From the NCBI GenBank assembly GCA_042862465.1, contig JASTVH010000003.1, positions 248,001 to 312,000 on the forward strand: a stretch of DNA of 64,000 nucleotides, given 5' to 3'. The DNA comes from JASTVH01 sp042862465. GTDB lineage: Bacteria; Pseudomonadota; Gammaproteobacteria; Pseudomonadales; Oleiphilaceae. The notes beneath the pieces are model-generated. The model ran no database searches, was not told the DNA's origin, and saw nothing but the letters and a program-made list of their open reading frames with translations. A program made the translations under genes and the position numbers. Of the stretch, positions 37,940-46,596 are shown one piece after another; position 1 is the first letter of the stretch; each line of letters opens with the position of its first letter.

Positions 37940-38718
37940 GGGCGGGCTCCGCTCCGGGTACGCTCCCACAGGAATTCGGCGATATGCTGCTGGGGCAGGT
38001 CGGCATGCCCGTGGTCGAGAACGCCGGCGATGTTCATCAGGCAGCCGCCTTCGCCACTGATCAGGAGGTTGGCGCCACAGGCCTGCAGAGCGCGCGCCTT
38101 GGACTGGGCCAGGGAGGCCGAAAGCTCTGCCTGTTTGACGGCGAATGTGCCCCCGAACCCGCAGCAGGTTTCGGCATCCTCCGGTTCCACCACGGTGACG
38201 CGCTCCAGTTGCTCGAGCAGGGCCAGGGTATCGCGATGCACGGGCAGTTCGCGCCGGGCGCTGCAGCTGCCGTGTACGGCAATGGTCACCGGCGCGCCCC
38301 GGTCCTGCAGTTCCACGCCGAGGTAACGGTGCAGGAAAGCGGTCAACTCCCAGACCCGCCCGGCCAGGTTGTGCGCCTGCTGTTCCATATCGGTTCCCGC
38401 CAGCAGGCGAGGGTACTGGTGGGTTAGCATGCCGGCGCAGGAGGCCGAGGGCACCACAATGGGCCACGGCTCGGGAAACAGGGGCACCTGTTTACGGGCA
38501 ACCGCCCGCGCTTCCCGCTCATAACCGCTGTTATAGGGTGGTTGGCCGCAACATGTCTGGCCCTGGGGGAAGTGGACCTGCAGCCCTTGCTGCTCCAGGA
38601 GCGCCACGGCCGCCATGCCGGCATCGGGATAAAACAGGTCCACCAGGCAGGTGCCGAACAGATACACCTGTCCGGATATGCCGTTCCTGGGGGTGGCGAC
38701 GGACTGCGTGGGCATCAT
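37936..38718 (-). CDS. lutA: Lactate utilization protein A (LutA), CCG-domain
   Basis: 260 residues with the two cysteine-rich CCG motifs of heterodisulfide-reductase-type subunits (TCCGQPPYNSG and ETCCGFGGTFAVK) plus ISGEGGCLMNI. First gene of lutABC, which oxidises L-lactate to pyruvate and feeds electrons to the quinone pool. Pyruvate dehydrogenase genes are divergent from it, giving a lactate-to-acetyl-CoA neighbourhood. No lactate permease or regulator gene is visible here. Confidence 0.95.
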   Translation of the reverse strand: MMPTQSVATPRNGISGQVYLFGTCLVDLFYPDAGMAAVALLEQQGLQVHFPQGQTCCGQPPYNSGYEREARAVARKQVPLFPEPWPIVVPSASCAGMLTHQYPRLLAGTDMEQQAHNLAGRVWELTAFLHRYLGVELQDRGAPVTIAVHGSCSARRELPVHRDTLALLEQLERVTVVEPEDAETCCGFGGTFAVKQAELSASLAQSKARALQACGANLLISGEGGCLMNIAGVLDHGHADLPQQHIAEFLWERTRSGARP

Positions 38719-38770
38719 GGGGCGGATCCTTGGTGTTCTTTCGTCCTATCACAGCAGATTCCGGCGTTGG

Positions 38771-38839
38771 CTTAAAGTGGTGTGGCCGCCTGAGCCACGA
38801 CATTGGTCGAATGTCCCTTGTAATCGGGCACTTAAAGTG
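38771..38839. promoter_or_regulatory. Repeated CTTAAAGTG motif in the lutA-aceE divergent space
   Basis: CTTAAAGTG occurs at 38771-38779 and 38831-38839, sixty bases apart; the second is part of the perfect palindrome CACTTAAAGTG (38829-38839). The 310-nt gap (38719-39028) holds no gene, so these are candidate operators for lut and/or ace. The regulator is unknown. Confidence 0.45.
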
Positions 38840-39028
38840 ACAATGATCTATGGTTACTAACAGGTAAATGAAGCGCCGGGGACTTTGGTTCTCCCTTTTT
38901 CAGGAAAGAGCGTATACCCCGAGGGAGACGGGCATGGCCACCGCTTGACTTGCCCCCGCCTCCCGGTGTGCTGGCACACTGAACTTTCGAAATGATTGAA
39001 CGACCCACCGATGCGTCAGGAGAGGCCC

Positions 39029-41695
39029 ATGCATCAGGACGAGGATCCAACCGAAACCCGTGAATGGCTTGAAGCCCTGGAATCGCTGATCGAATACGAG
39101 GGCGTCGACCGCGCCAAGTTCATCCTGGGTCGACTGGCCGAGCGCGCCAACCGCTGGGGGACGGACCTGCCCTATTCCATTACCACCCCGTTCCGGAACA
39201 CCATCCCCCATACCGATGAAGCCCGCATGCCGGGCGACCTGTTCATGGAGCGTCGGATTCGCTCCCTGATCCGCTGGAACGCCATGGCGACGGTCATGCG
39301 CGCGAATATGAAGCCGGGGGAGCTGGGCGGACACATCTCCAGCTTCTCCTCCAGTGCCACCCTGTATGAAATCGGGTTCAATTATTTCTTCCATGCCGGC
39401 GACGACAAACGCGAGGGCGACCTGGTCTACTTCCAGGGTCATTCCGCGCCGGGTATCTACGCCCGCTCGTTCCTGGAAGGGCGCTTTGACGAAGAGCATC
39501 TGGACAACTTCCGTCAGGAGGTGCAGGGCAACGGTCTGCCGTCCTACCCACACCCCTGGCTGATGCCCGATTACTGGCAGTTCCCGACGGTGTCCATGGG
39601 GCTGGGGCCGATCCAGGCCATCTACCAGGCCCATGTCATGAAGTACCTGGATTCCCGGGAGCTGATCGATATGGACCAGCGCAAGGTCTGGTGTTTCATT
39701 GGCGATGGCGAATGCGACGAACCGGAAACCCTCGGTTCCATCTCCCTGGCCGGGCGCGAGAAGCTCGACAACCTCATCTTCGTGGTCAACTGCAACCTGC
39801 AGCGTCTGGACGGACCGGTGCGAGGCAACAGCAAGATCATCCAGGAGCTGGAGGGCGTGTTTCGGGGGGCCGGCTGGAATGTGCTCAAGGTGGTCTGGGG
39901 CCGCATGTGGGATCCGCTTTTCGACAAGGATACCGAAGGGGTCATGCAGAAGGCCATGGACGAGGCCGTCGATGGCGAATTGCAAAACTACAAGAGCAAC
40001 GGCCCGGCCTACACCCGCAAACATTTCTTCGGGCAGTCGCCGGAGCTGGCCAAGCTGGTGGAAGACCTGACCGACGAGGACATCAAGAACCTCAACCGCG
40101 GCGGGCATGACCCGTTCAAGGTCTACGCCGCCTACCATGCCGCAGTCAACCAAACCGGCCAACCCACGGTCATCCTCGCCCATACCATCAAGGGCTACGG
40201 TTTCGGCAAGGCCGGGGAAGCACAGAATACCGCCCACCAGCTCAAGAAACTCGACAAGGAAACCCTGAAGGCCTTCCGCGACCGTTTCGGTGTGCCGATC
40301 AAGGATGAGGATCTGGATCAGGTCCCCTATTACCGGCCGGCGGAAGACAGCCCCGAAACCCTCTACCTGAAGAAGCGACGCGAACCCCTGGGGGGCTCCT
40401 TCCCCAAACGCCGCAAGGACAGCCAGCCGCTGCAGATTCCCGACCTGTCCACCTTCGACAAGCTGCTGCAGGGCTCAGACGGGCGCGAGATCTCCACCAC
40501 CATGGCCTTCGTCCGTGTGCTCATGGCGCTGGTCAAGGACAAGCGCATCGGCAAACGCATCGTGCCCATCGTGCCGGACGAGGCCCGTACCTTCGGCATG
40601 GAAGGCATGTTCCGCCAATTGGGCATCTACACCTCCGAAGGCCAGAAATACGTGCCGGAGGACCGCGACCAGGTGATGTACTACCGCGAGGACAAGAAGG
40701 GCCAGATCCTGGAAGAGGGCATCAACGAGGCCGGCGCCATGTCCGCCTGGATTGCGGCGGCCACCTCCTACAGCAACAACGACTACCCGCTGATCCCGTT
40801 CTACGTGTTCTACTCCATGTTCGGCTTCCAGCGGGTCGGGGACCTGTGCTGGGCTGCCGGTGATATACAGGCCCGGGGCTTTCTGATCGGCGGCACCTCC
40901 GGGCGTACGACGCTCAACGGCGAAGGTCTGCAGCATCAGGACGGACAAAGCCACCTGCTGTTCAGCGTGGTGCCCAACTGCATCAGTTACGATCCGGCTT
41001 ACGGCTACGAAGTGGCGGTCATCGTCCATGAAGGCATGAAACGGATGTATGAGCGCAATGAAAACGTCTATTACTACCTGACGCTGCTCAACGAAAACTA
41101 CGAGCAGCCGGCCATGCCCAAAGGCGTCGAGGACGGCATCATCAAGGGCATGTACCCCCTGGAATCGGTGGAAGTGAAAGGTCGGTCCAAGGACAAGGGG
41201 CCGCGGGTCCAGCTGCTTGGCAGCGGCTCCATCCTGAACGAGGCCCGGGCCGCCGCCGAACTGCTGCGGGATGACTTCAAGGTGGCCAGTGATGTCTGGA
41301 GCGTGACCAGCTTTGTGGAGCTGGCGCGCGAGGGGCACCATGTCCTGCGCTGGAACCGGTTGCACCCGGACGACAAGCCCAAGGAACCCTACGTGACCCA
41401 GTGCCTCAAGAACCAGCGGGGGCCCGTGGTGACAGCGACCGATTACGTGAAGGTCCATGGCGACCAGATCCACCGTTTCGTCCCGGGGCGCTACTTCGTG
41501 CTCGGAACCGACGGCTTCGGACGCAGCGACACCCGCGAGAATCTGCGCTCGTTCTTCGAGGTGGACCGTTACCACATCGCCGTGGCGGCCCTTCACGAGC
41601 TGGAGGCCGAGGGCGAAATCGAGGCCAAGACCGTGCTGGAGGCCATGCGCAAGTACGGCATTGATCGCAATAAACCCAACCCTGCCCACTGCTAA
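39029..41695 (+). CDS. aceE: Pyruvate dehydrogenase E1 component (homodimeric type)
   Basis: Decarboxylates pyruvate and transfers acetyl to the E2 lipoyl group. The 888-residue size equals E. coli AceE (887). ATG 39029 is preceded by AGGAGAGG. Landmarks are the N-terminal E2-binding stretch, active-site GHISSFSSSATLYEIG, TPP motif IGDGECDEPET (about residue 225), and the C-terminal transketolase domains. It lies 17 nt before aceF. Confidence 0.98.
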   Translation: MHQDEDPTETREWLEALESLIEYEGVDRAKFILGRLAERANRWGTDLPYSITTPFRNTIPHTDEARMPGDLFMERRIRSLIRWNAMATVMRANMKPGELGGHISSFSSSATLYEIGFNYFFHAGDDKREGDLVYFQGHSAPGIYARSFLEGRFDEEHLDNFRQEVQGNGLPSYPHPWLMPDYWQFPTVSMGLGPIQAIYQAHVMKYLDSRELIDMDQRKVWCFIGDGECDEPETLGSISLAGREKLDNLIFVVNCNLQRLDGPVRGNSKIIQELEGVFRGAGWNVLKVVWGRMWDPLFDKDTEGVMQKAMDEAVDGELQNYKSNGPAYTRKHFFGQSPELAKLVEDLTDEDIKNLNRGGHDPFKVYAAYHAAVNQTGQPTVILAHTIKGYGFGKAGEAQNTAHQLKKLDKETLKAFRDRFGVPIKDEDLDQVPYYRPAEDSPETLYLKKRREPLGGSFPKRRKDSQPLQIPDLSTFDKLLQGSDGREISTTMAFVRVLMALVKDKRIGKRIVPIVPDEARTFGMEGMFRQLGIYTSEGQKYVPEDRDQVMYYREDKKGQILEEGINEAGAMSAWIAAATSYSNNDYPLIPFYVFYSMFGFQRVGDLCWAAGDIQARGFLIGGTSGRTTLNGEGLQHQDGQSHLLFSVVPNCISYDPAYGYEVAVIVHEGMKRMYERNENVYYYLTLLNENYEQPAMPKGVEDGIIKGMYPLESVEVKGRSKDKGPRVQLLGSGSILNEARAAAELLRDDFKVASDVWSVTSFVELAREGHHVLRWNRLHPDDKPKEPYVTQCLKNQRGPVVTATDYVKVHGDQIHRFVPGRYFVLGTDGFGRSDTRENLRSFFEVDRYHIAVAALHELEAEGEIEAKTVLEAMRKYGIDRNKPNPAHC

Positions 41696-41712
41696 GCCGA
41701 GGAGCCACGGAT

Positions 41713-43383
41713 ATGAGTGTCGAAGAGATTCATGTTCCCGACCTCGGCGGCGCGGACGAGGTTGAGGTTATTGAGGTGAACGTCCAGCTGGGCGACAGCG
41801 TGGCCGAGGAAGATCCCATCATCACGGTGGAATCGGACAAGGCTTCCGTGGAATTGCCTTCGCCCATGGCGGGCACCATCAAGGAGGTCAAGGTCGCGGT
41901 AGGGGATACCCTCAAGGAAGGGGATCTGGTCGCCCTGATCGATACCGACGCGTCAGCCTCCTCCGACAAGTCCGAAACGGACGAGGTGGAAGAGAAAACC
42001 TCGGAAGAGAGCAAAGGCCAGGACGCACAGGCCGCAGCCGACGAAAAGCAAGCCGGGAAAGCGGAAAAGAAAACCGCATCCGGCGGCACCCGCAAGGAAA
42101 CCGTCAAGGTGCCCGATATTGGCGGAGCCGAGGGCGTGCCGGTGATCGAGGTGCAGGTCAAGGCCGGTGACAGCGTCGAAAAGGACGATCCGGTCATTAC
42201 CCTGGAATCCGATAAGGCCACCATGGAGATTCCCTGTCCCTATGCCGGTACCGTGGACAAGGTGCTGGTGAAGGAAGACGACACAGTCTCCGAAGGGGAT
42301 GCCATTCTGGAGATGACGGTCTCCGGGGACGCCGCTGCCGAAGAGGCCGGAGAGGGGGAGCAGGAAGCACCGGAGCCAACCTCCGAGGCTGAAGAGAAGG
42401 CCCCGGAACAGCCGGAGCGCCGCGAAAAGACGACGCAACGGGAGGCCGAACAGCCTGCAGGGCCCCCGGAAACCACCACCGCCAAGGTGCACGCCGGCCC
42501 CGCGGTTCGCAAGACCGCCCGGGAATTCGGTGTGGACCTGGCCAACGTCAAGGGTTCGGGCCCCAAATCCCGTATCCTCAAGGAGGACGTGCAGCAGTAC
42601 GTCAAGAATCAGCTCAAGCACAGCCAGGGGGCCGTGACGGCGGGCGGTGGCCTGCCCAAGGTGAAGTTGCCGGACTTCAGTCAGTTCGGCGACGTGGAAC
42701 ACAGGGCCATGACCCGCATGCAGGCGGCCACCGCGGAAAACATGCACCGCAGCTGGCTCAATGTGCCCCATGTCACCCAGTTTGACGAGGCAGACATCAC
42801 CGAGCTGGAGACGTTCCGCAAGTCGCGCAAAAACGAGGGTGAGCAGCGGGGCGTCAAGCTCACGCCCCTGCCTTTCGTGCTCAAGGCCTGTGCCTATGCG
42901 CTGCAGCAATACCCGCAATTCAACGTGTCACTGGACATGGAACGCCGTGAGGTGATTCAGAAGCATTACGTCCACATCGGCATTGCCGTGGATACCCCGG
43001 CGGGCCTGATGGTTCCTGTCATTCGGGATGTGGACAAAAAAGGCTTGTGGCAACTGGCCGAAGAGGCGCAGGAGCTGGCTGCCAAAGCCCGGGACAAGAA
43101 ACTCTCGCCGGATGAAATGCGCGGCGCCTGTTTCTCAATCACCAGCCTGGGCGGCATCGGCGGAACGGCCTTTACGCCGGTGGTCAATACGCCGGAAGTG
43201 GCCATCCTGGGTTTGTCCAAGGCCAGCATGAAACCCGTTTGGGATGGTGAGGCCTTCCAGCCCCGGCTGATGCTGCCGTTGTCACTCTCCTACGATCACC
43301 GGGCGGTGAACGGCGCCGATGCGGCGCGGTTTACGGCGTTGTTGAGTGAGTTGTTGGGGGATCTGAGGAATCTGTTGCTATGA
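41713..43383 (+). CDS. aceF: Dihydrolipoyllysine acetyltransferase (PDH E2)
   Basis: Core of the pyruvate dehydrogenase complex, 556 residues. Two lipoyl domains carry the modified lysines in ESDKAS (Lys43) and ESDKAT (Lys168); E. coli has three. Between and after them are Ala/Glu/Pro-rich hinges, then the peripheral subunit-binding domain (AGPAVRKTAREFGVDL) and the catalytic domain with the active His in SYDHRAVNGAD (His529). No lpd gene follows, so E3 must be encoded elsewhere. Confidence 0.97.
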   Translation: MSVEEIHVPDLGGADEVEVIEVNVQLGDSVAEEDPIITVESDKASVELPSPMAGTIKEVKVAVGDTLKEGDLVALIDTDASASSDKSETDEVEEKTSEESKGQDAQAAADEKQAGKAEKKTASGGTRKETVKVPDIGGAEGVPVIEVQVKAGDSVEKDDPVITLESDKATMEIPCPYAGTVDKVLVKEDDTVSEGDAILEMTVSGDAAAEEAGEGEQEAPEPTSEAEEKAPEQPERREKTTQREAEQPAGPPETTTAKVHAGPAVRKTAREFGVDLANVKGSGPKSRILKEDVQQYVKNQLKHSQGAVTAGGGLPKVKLPDFSQFGDVEHRAMTRMQAATAENMHRSWLNVPHVTQFDEADITELETFRKSRKNEGEQRGVKLTPLPFVLKACAYALQQYPQFNVSLDMERREVIQKHYVHIGIAVDTPAGLMVPVIRDVDKKGLWQLAEEAQELAAKARDKKLSPDEMRGACFSITSLGGIGGTAFTPVVNTPEVAILGLSKASMKPVWDGEAFQPRLMLPLSLSYDHRAVNGADAARFTALLSELLGDLRNLLL

Positions 43384-43389
43384 GTCGTG

Positions 43390-43421
43390 GCGTCGGACGT
43401 CTGAGGTCTGACGTCTGACGC
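43390..43421. repeat. Hyphenated palindrome GCGTCGGACGTC, copy 2
   Basis: Arms GCGTCGGACGTC / GACGTCTGACGC (one G-T mismatch) around eight bases, immediately after aceF. A partial relative, CCGACGTTAGACGTCTCAGG, follows near 43456. Confidence 0.65.
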
Positions 43422-43470
43422 ACATACTCGGGGTTAAATCGGGGAGCATGCTGTTCCGACGTTAGACGTC

Positions 43471-43818
43471 TCAGGGCGCACTGACGCCCAGACGCTCGTC
43501 CACCGCATCGGCCCCCCGCTCGCCGCCGAGAAAGCCCGCCAGCCGCTCCCGCATGTCCTCGTTGAGATAGCAGGTCAGGTACTTCCCGTTGCGCTCCACC
43601 CGGATCAGCCCGGCATTGACCAGCTCCTTCACGTGATGGGAGATGGTCGGGGCGCCGATGTTGAGGGCGTTGATGAAGTCGTAGATCACGCAGCCGCTGT
43701 CGGTATCCGGGCCCACATCGTGGCGCTGGCGGAGCAACACCTCCTGATAGATACGCAGGCGATTGGGGTTGGAAAGCGCCTTGAAGGCACGGGCGAGTTG
43801 GTCGGCGTCTGTGGTCAC
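43471..43818 (-). CDS. ArsR-family transcriptional regulator
   Basis: A 115-residue winged-helix protein. The helix-turn-helix region reads NIGAPTISHHVKELVNAGLIRVERNGKYLTCYLN, typical of ArsR/SmtB repressors; the N-terminal ALSNPNRLRIYQEVL is also family-like. A Cys sits in the middle (DSGCVIYDF) but there is no classic CVCD metal site, so the ligand is unclear. GTG start with AGGATG upstream; a TATAAT (minus strand, 43868-43863) lies 45 nt before it. No cognate operon adjoins it. Confidence 0.85.
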   Translation of the reverse strand: MTTDADQLARAFKALSNPNRLRIYQEVLLRQRHDVGPDTDSGCVIYDFINALNIGAPTISHHVKELVNAGLIRVERNGKYLTCYLNEDMRERLAGFLGGERGADAVDERLGVSAP

Positions 43819-44138
43819 GCAGGCATCCTGTGGTCGTGGGAATTCAGTTCAATGCTTATCGAATTATAAAAGATGTACAAGCGTATTGCATGCCGCACCG
43901 TTGGGTGGGCCCTGTTTTTGTGCAGGCTGTGCATTTTTCGGGCATCCGGCGCAGCAATTGCTGCAGTCTTAACCTTGGTGGGGTTGAAAAAAGATAATCA
44001 ATACATACTGTTATCAGTGTGCTCAAGGTAAGGGAGCCTTGTTGGCACAACCCATGCTGACCTATACGGTGAGGGGCCGTCCCCTCACCGTTCTTGAAAC
44101 CGAGAGCAGCAAATTTTCAGGTCAGAGGTGAATACCCT
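43819..44138. other. Intergenic region with a strong hairpin
   Basis: 320 nt between the ArsR gene and the short ORF at 44139. It carries a perfect 11-pair stem ACGGTGAGGGG / CCCCTCACCGT (44066-44091) with a four-base loop followed by TCTTG, and AT-rich promoter-like DNA around 43984-44010 (TTGAAA and TGTTAT). A small RNA or a long leader is possible. Confidence 0.4.
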
Positions 44139-44249
44139 ATGAAACGCGCAGAGCATTCCAAACATCTTTTTGAACTGACCAGTGCGTATGAAAAGCGCGT
44201 GGTCGACCAATTGAAAGAGTATTTCGACTGGGCCTATCTGAACAACTGA
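44139..44249 (+). CDS. Short ORF, 36 residues, unknown function
   Basis: ATG with GAGGTG eight bases upstream; encodes a 36-residue, charged, probably helical peptide beginning MKRAEHSKHLFELTSAYEK and ending FDWAYLNN. It has no membrane segment or signal peptide. Aromatic residues cluster at the C-terminus. A hairpin precedes it (44066-44091) and an imperfect palindrome follows (44259-44287). I do not recognise it; the well-placed ribosome site and ORF-sized gap support it modestly. Confidence 0.45.
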   Translation: MKRAEHSKHLFELTSAYEKRVVDQLKEYFDWAYLNN

Positions 44250-44258
44250 GGGAAGAGG

Positions 44259-44287
44259 CGTCCGATGTCGCCTTACGGCGTCGGACG
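44259..44287. repeat. Palindrome related to GCGTCGGACGTC, copy 3
   Basis: CGTCCGA...CGCC-TTAC-GGCG-TCGGACG forms a stem with a three-base bulge, ten bases after the short ORF. It shares the CGTCGGACG core with the copies at 33543 and 43390 and may serve as a transcript end. The rest of 44288-44488 shows nothing definite. Confidence 0.55.
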
Positions 44288-44488
44288 TTCACCTGCTTCC
44301 GCCGGGCAGCCCCCGGCGTTTACAGCTCTCACCGGCGACGAGCCCCCGCCTGCGTATCGCCGTAATCTCCCGGCTGGATTACCCAGTGCGTTTCGGCGTC
44401 CTGCGCCCTGTATTTGACCCCACCCCCCTGGCAACCGATACTCAATGAATCACAAGCGGTCGGCCCTGGTTCGACCCAAGAAAACAAC

Positions 44489-45367
44489 TTGAGTGAGAAC
44501 AGCGTGCGTTGCTTGAAGTTTGCCCCTGCCTATCCGGAGGCCGTTTGGTGGTGTGCTGTCTGGATTCTGGGCCTGTGTCTGGTGCCTTTGGACCATGCTC
44601 GGGCTTCTGAGGCGGAGGAGCAGCTCCAACCCCTGGTTCTGACCACAGGCCACTGGCCTCCCTATTTTGACCAGCAGATGCCCCATGCCGGAATCGCGGC
44701 GCATATTATTGAGCTGGCCGCGAAACGGGCCGGCTATGCCGTGGAATATCGTTTCTATCCCTGGACCCGTTCCCTGTACATGGCGGAGAAAGGCAAGGTG
44801 GCTGGCACCGCGGCCTGGTTCGCCAACGACCAGCGGGAGCAGAAGTTTTTCATCAGCAAATCCGTGATCGCCAGTGGCTACGTGTTTTTTCATCGCCGGA
44901 AGCCGGGCTTTGACTGGGGGGCGGTAGAGGACCTGGCGCCTTACAAGATCGGAACCACCATCGGCTATTATTACGGCGACTTCTTCGAACAGGCCCTGAA
45001 AGCGGGCAAGTTGCAAGTCGAGTCGGTGAGTTCGGATCGGCTCAACTTCCAGAAACTTCTGGCCGGGCGTATTGACCTGTTTCCAAATGACCGGGTGGTG
45101 GGGCTCTATCTGCTCAAACACGAATTGCCCGCCGGCGAAGCGCGCAACATCGTCTATCATCCCCGCCCGCTGTTACGGTCCAGCCTGCATCTTTTACTGT
45201 CCCGCCGCCTGCCCGAAAACAAGACGACGATGGCCCGCTTCAATCAGGCACTTGCAGAGCTGCGGGACCTGGGCATGATTGAACGCATCCTGATCCAGGC
45301 ACTGGGCAACCAGCTTGGGAGTGAACACCGTCAGTCGTCCGCCGCAACAACAGATGAAGAGTACTAG
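44489..45367 (+). CDS. Periplasmic solute-binding protein (SBP family 3-like)
   Basis: About 292 residues. The start is uncertain: TTG 44489, GTG 44504 or an earlier TTG 44414, none with a good ribosome site. A signal-like hydrophobic stretch (AVWWCAVWILGLCLVPLDHARA) precedes the mature part LVLTTGHWPPYFDQQ. Family traits are PYKIGTTIGYYYGDFF and GRIDLFPNDRVVGLYLL. Such solitary proteins without permease genes are often sensors or orphan binding proteins. A similar protein begins at 63285. Ligand unknown. Confidence 0.75.
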   Translation: MSENSVRCLKFAPAYPEAVWWCAVWILGLCLVPLDHARASEAEEQLQPLVLTTGHWPPYFDQQMPHAGIAAHIIELAAKRAGYAVEYRFYPWTRSLYMAEKGKVAGTAAWFANDQREQKFFISKSVIASGYVFFHRRKPGFDWGAVEDLAPYKIGTTIGYYYGDFFEQALKAGKLQVESVSSDRLNFQKLLAGRIDLFPNDRVVGLYLLKHELPAGEARNIVYHPRPLLRSSLHLLLSRRLPENKTTMARFNQALAELRDLGMIERILIQALGNQLGSEHRQSSAATTDEEY

Positions 45368-46560
45368 CTGGCAAGCTGGGTATGCAGGTCCCGGGCATAG
45401 CGGACGCAACTTTCTCCCGCCGCCTTCGCCACATACATGGCTTGATCGGCCATGCGTATCAGCTGGGCGGCATCCCGGCCATCGCCCGGGAAGCAGGCAA
45501 CGCCGATGCTTGTGGTGACCCGTAAGCTGAGTTCCTTGTGCCTGACAGTGAGCTTGATCGGATCCGCCACCTGAGCCGCCAGTTTCCGGGCAACGGTTGC
45601 CGTCGCGGCGACGTGGTTGCGCCCGGTTAGCAGCACCACAAACTCATCCCCGGCCAGGCGCGCCACCAGGTCGTCCCGCCGCACATTGTTTTCCAGCCGC
45701 TCAGCAATCACCTGCAGCACCTCATCCCCCACCTGGTGACCGTGTTGGTCATTGATCGGCTTGAAACGGTTGATATCCAGGAACAGCAGGGCAAATTCAT
45801 CATTGCGGCCCTGGGCTTCGGCCAGGGTCTGCTCCAGTTGCTGCTCGAAATGGCGCCGATTGGGCAAGCCGGTCAGGTGATCGATCGAGGCCGACTGCTG
45901 GTAATGGCGTCGTTCCCGATCCAGATTGTGGGTGTACAGATAGAGCAGGCGTCGCTGGCGCTCGATGATGTAGCAGGCGCTTCCGGCCACCACGCTGACC
46001 CCGCCCAGCAAGGTACCGTGGACGAACAGCCAGTTGAAGGGCAAGGCCGCAATGGTCGTGCAGGCCAGGAAGGTCAGTACGATGACGGCCGCGTTCACCA
46101 TCACGGCATAGACAAAACGCAGGCCGGAGGTGACGTAGCTCCAGACCACCACCAGCAACATACCGGCGAAGTAGGCCTTGCGGGCTTCCTCGGAACCCAG
46201 CATGGTCAGTCCGACGATGCCCAGCGTGGCGATCAGGGCCACGGCGCACAGTAGCCCCTGCCCATAACGGTTAAAAAAGCCGGGACGAAAGCTCAGGTAC
46301 AGAACGCCGGCCATCAGGGCGGCTTCACTTAGCCGGATGGTCCACAGCGCCATGAACCCCTTTTCGAAGAACAGCCAGTCAGTCAGCCCCATGCCAAGAA
46401 AAACGGCAATGACCAGCACGAGACCAATACGACTCTGGTTGAGAATGTAACTGTTATAGATGGCCAGAAAGGCCTGTTCGCGGTCGGACGAGCGAAAATG
46501 CAGGTTCCACGGATTGAGGGCCTTTGCGGCCTGACTGGCCAGAAAGGATATCTCTTGCAT
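45364..46560 (-). CDS. Membrane-bound diguanylate cyclase (AGDEF variant)
   Basis: 398 residues with about six hydrophobic segments (45-195) and a C-terminal GGDEF domain. The signature is AGDEF (Ala303-Phe307) instead of GGDEF, a substitution tolerated in several active cyclases. An allosteric I-site RRDD is present five residues before it (Arg294-Asp297), so product inhibition by c-di-GMP is expected. A GAGAGG ribosome site precedes the ATG. It is convergent with the binding-protein gene, overlapping its end by four bases. Confidence 0.9.
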   Translation of the reverse strand: MQEISFLASQAAKALNPWNLHFRSSDREQAFLAIYNSYILNQSRIGLVLVIAVFLGMGLTDWLFFEKGFMALWTIRLSEAALMAGVLYLSFRPGFFNRYGQGLLCAVALIATLGIVGLTMLGSEEARKAYFAGMLLVVVWSYVTSGLRFVYAVMVNAAVIVLTFLACTTIAALPFNWLFVHGTLLGGVSVVAGSACYIIERQRRLLYLYTHNLDRERRHYQQSASIDHLTGLPNRRHFEQQLEQTLAEAQGRNDEFALLFLDINRFKPINDQHGHQVGDEVLQVIAERLENNVRRDDLVARLAGDEFVVLLTGRNHVAATATVARKLAAQVADPIKLTVRHKELSLRVTTSIGVACFPGDGRDAAQLIRMADQAMYVAKAAGESCVRYARDLHTQLAS

Positions 46561-46596
46561 GCAGCGGCCTCTCTAGGGCGCCCCGGGCCAGGGCGA

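Noticed and set aside
36503..38467. Treating lutB as a 654-residue protein
   Set aside because: The extra N-terminal part is the out-of-frame shadow of lutA; the ATGA overlap at 37936-37939 gives the normal 478-residue LutB.
38900..40237. 445-codon frame antisense to aceE
   Set aside because: aceE is certain, and the opposite frame has no motif or start signal.
43384..43470. A missing third PDH gene (lpd) after aceF
   Set aside because: The next gene is a minus-strand ArsR regulator; no lpd fragment or pseudogene remnant is visible.
35129..44123. Shared 13-mer AAATTTTCAGGTC at about 35131 and 44111, considered as a leader motif
   Set aside because: Dozens of chance 13-base matches are expected in 64 kb, and the contexts differ (within a frame versus upstream of one).
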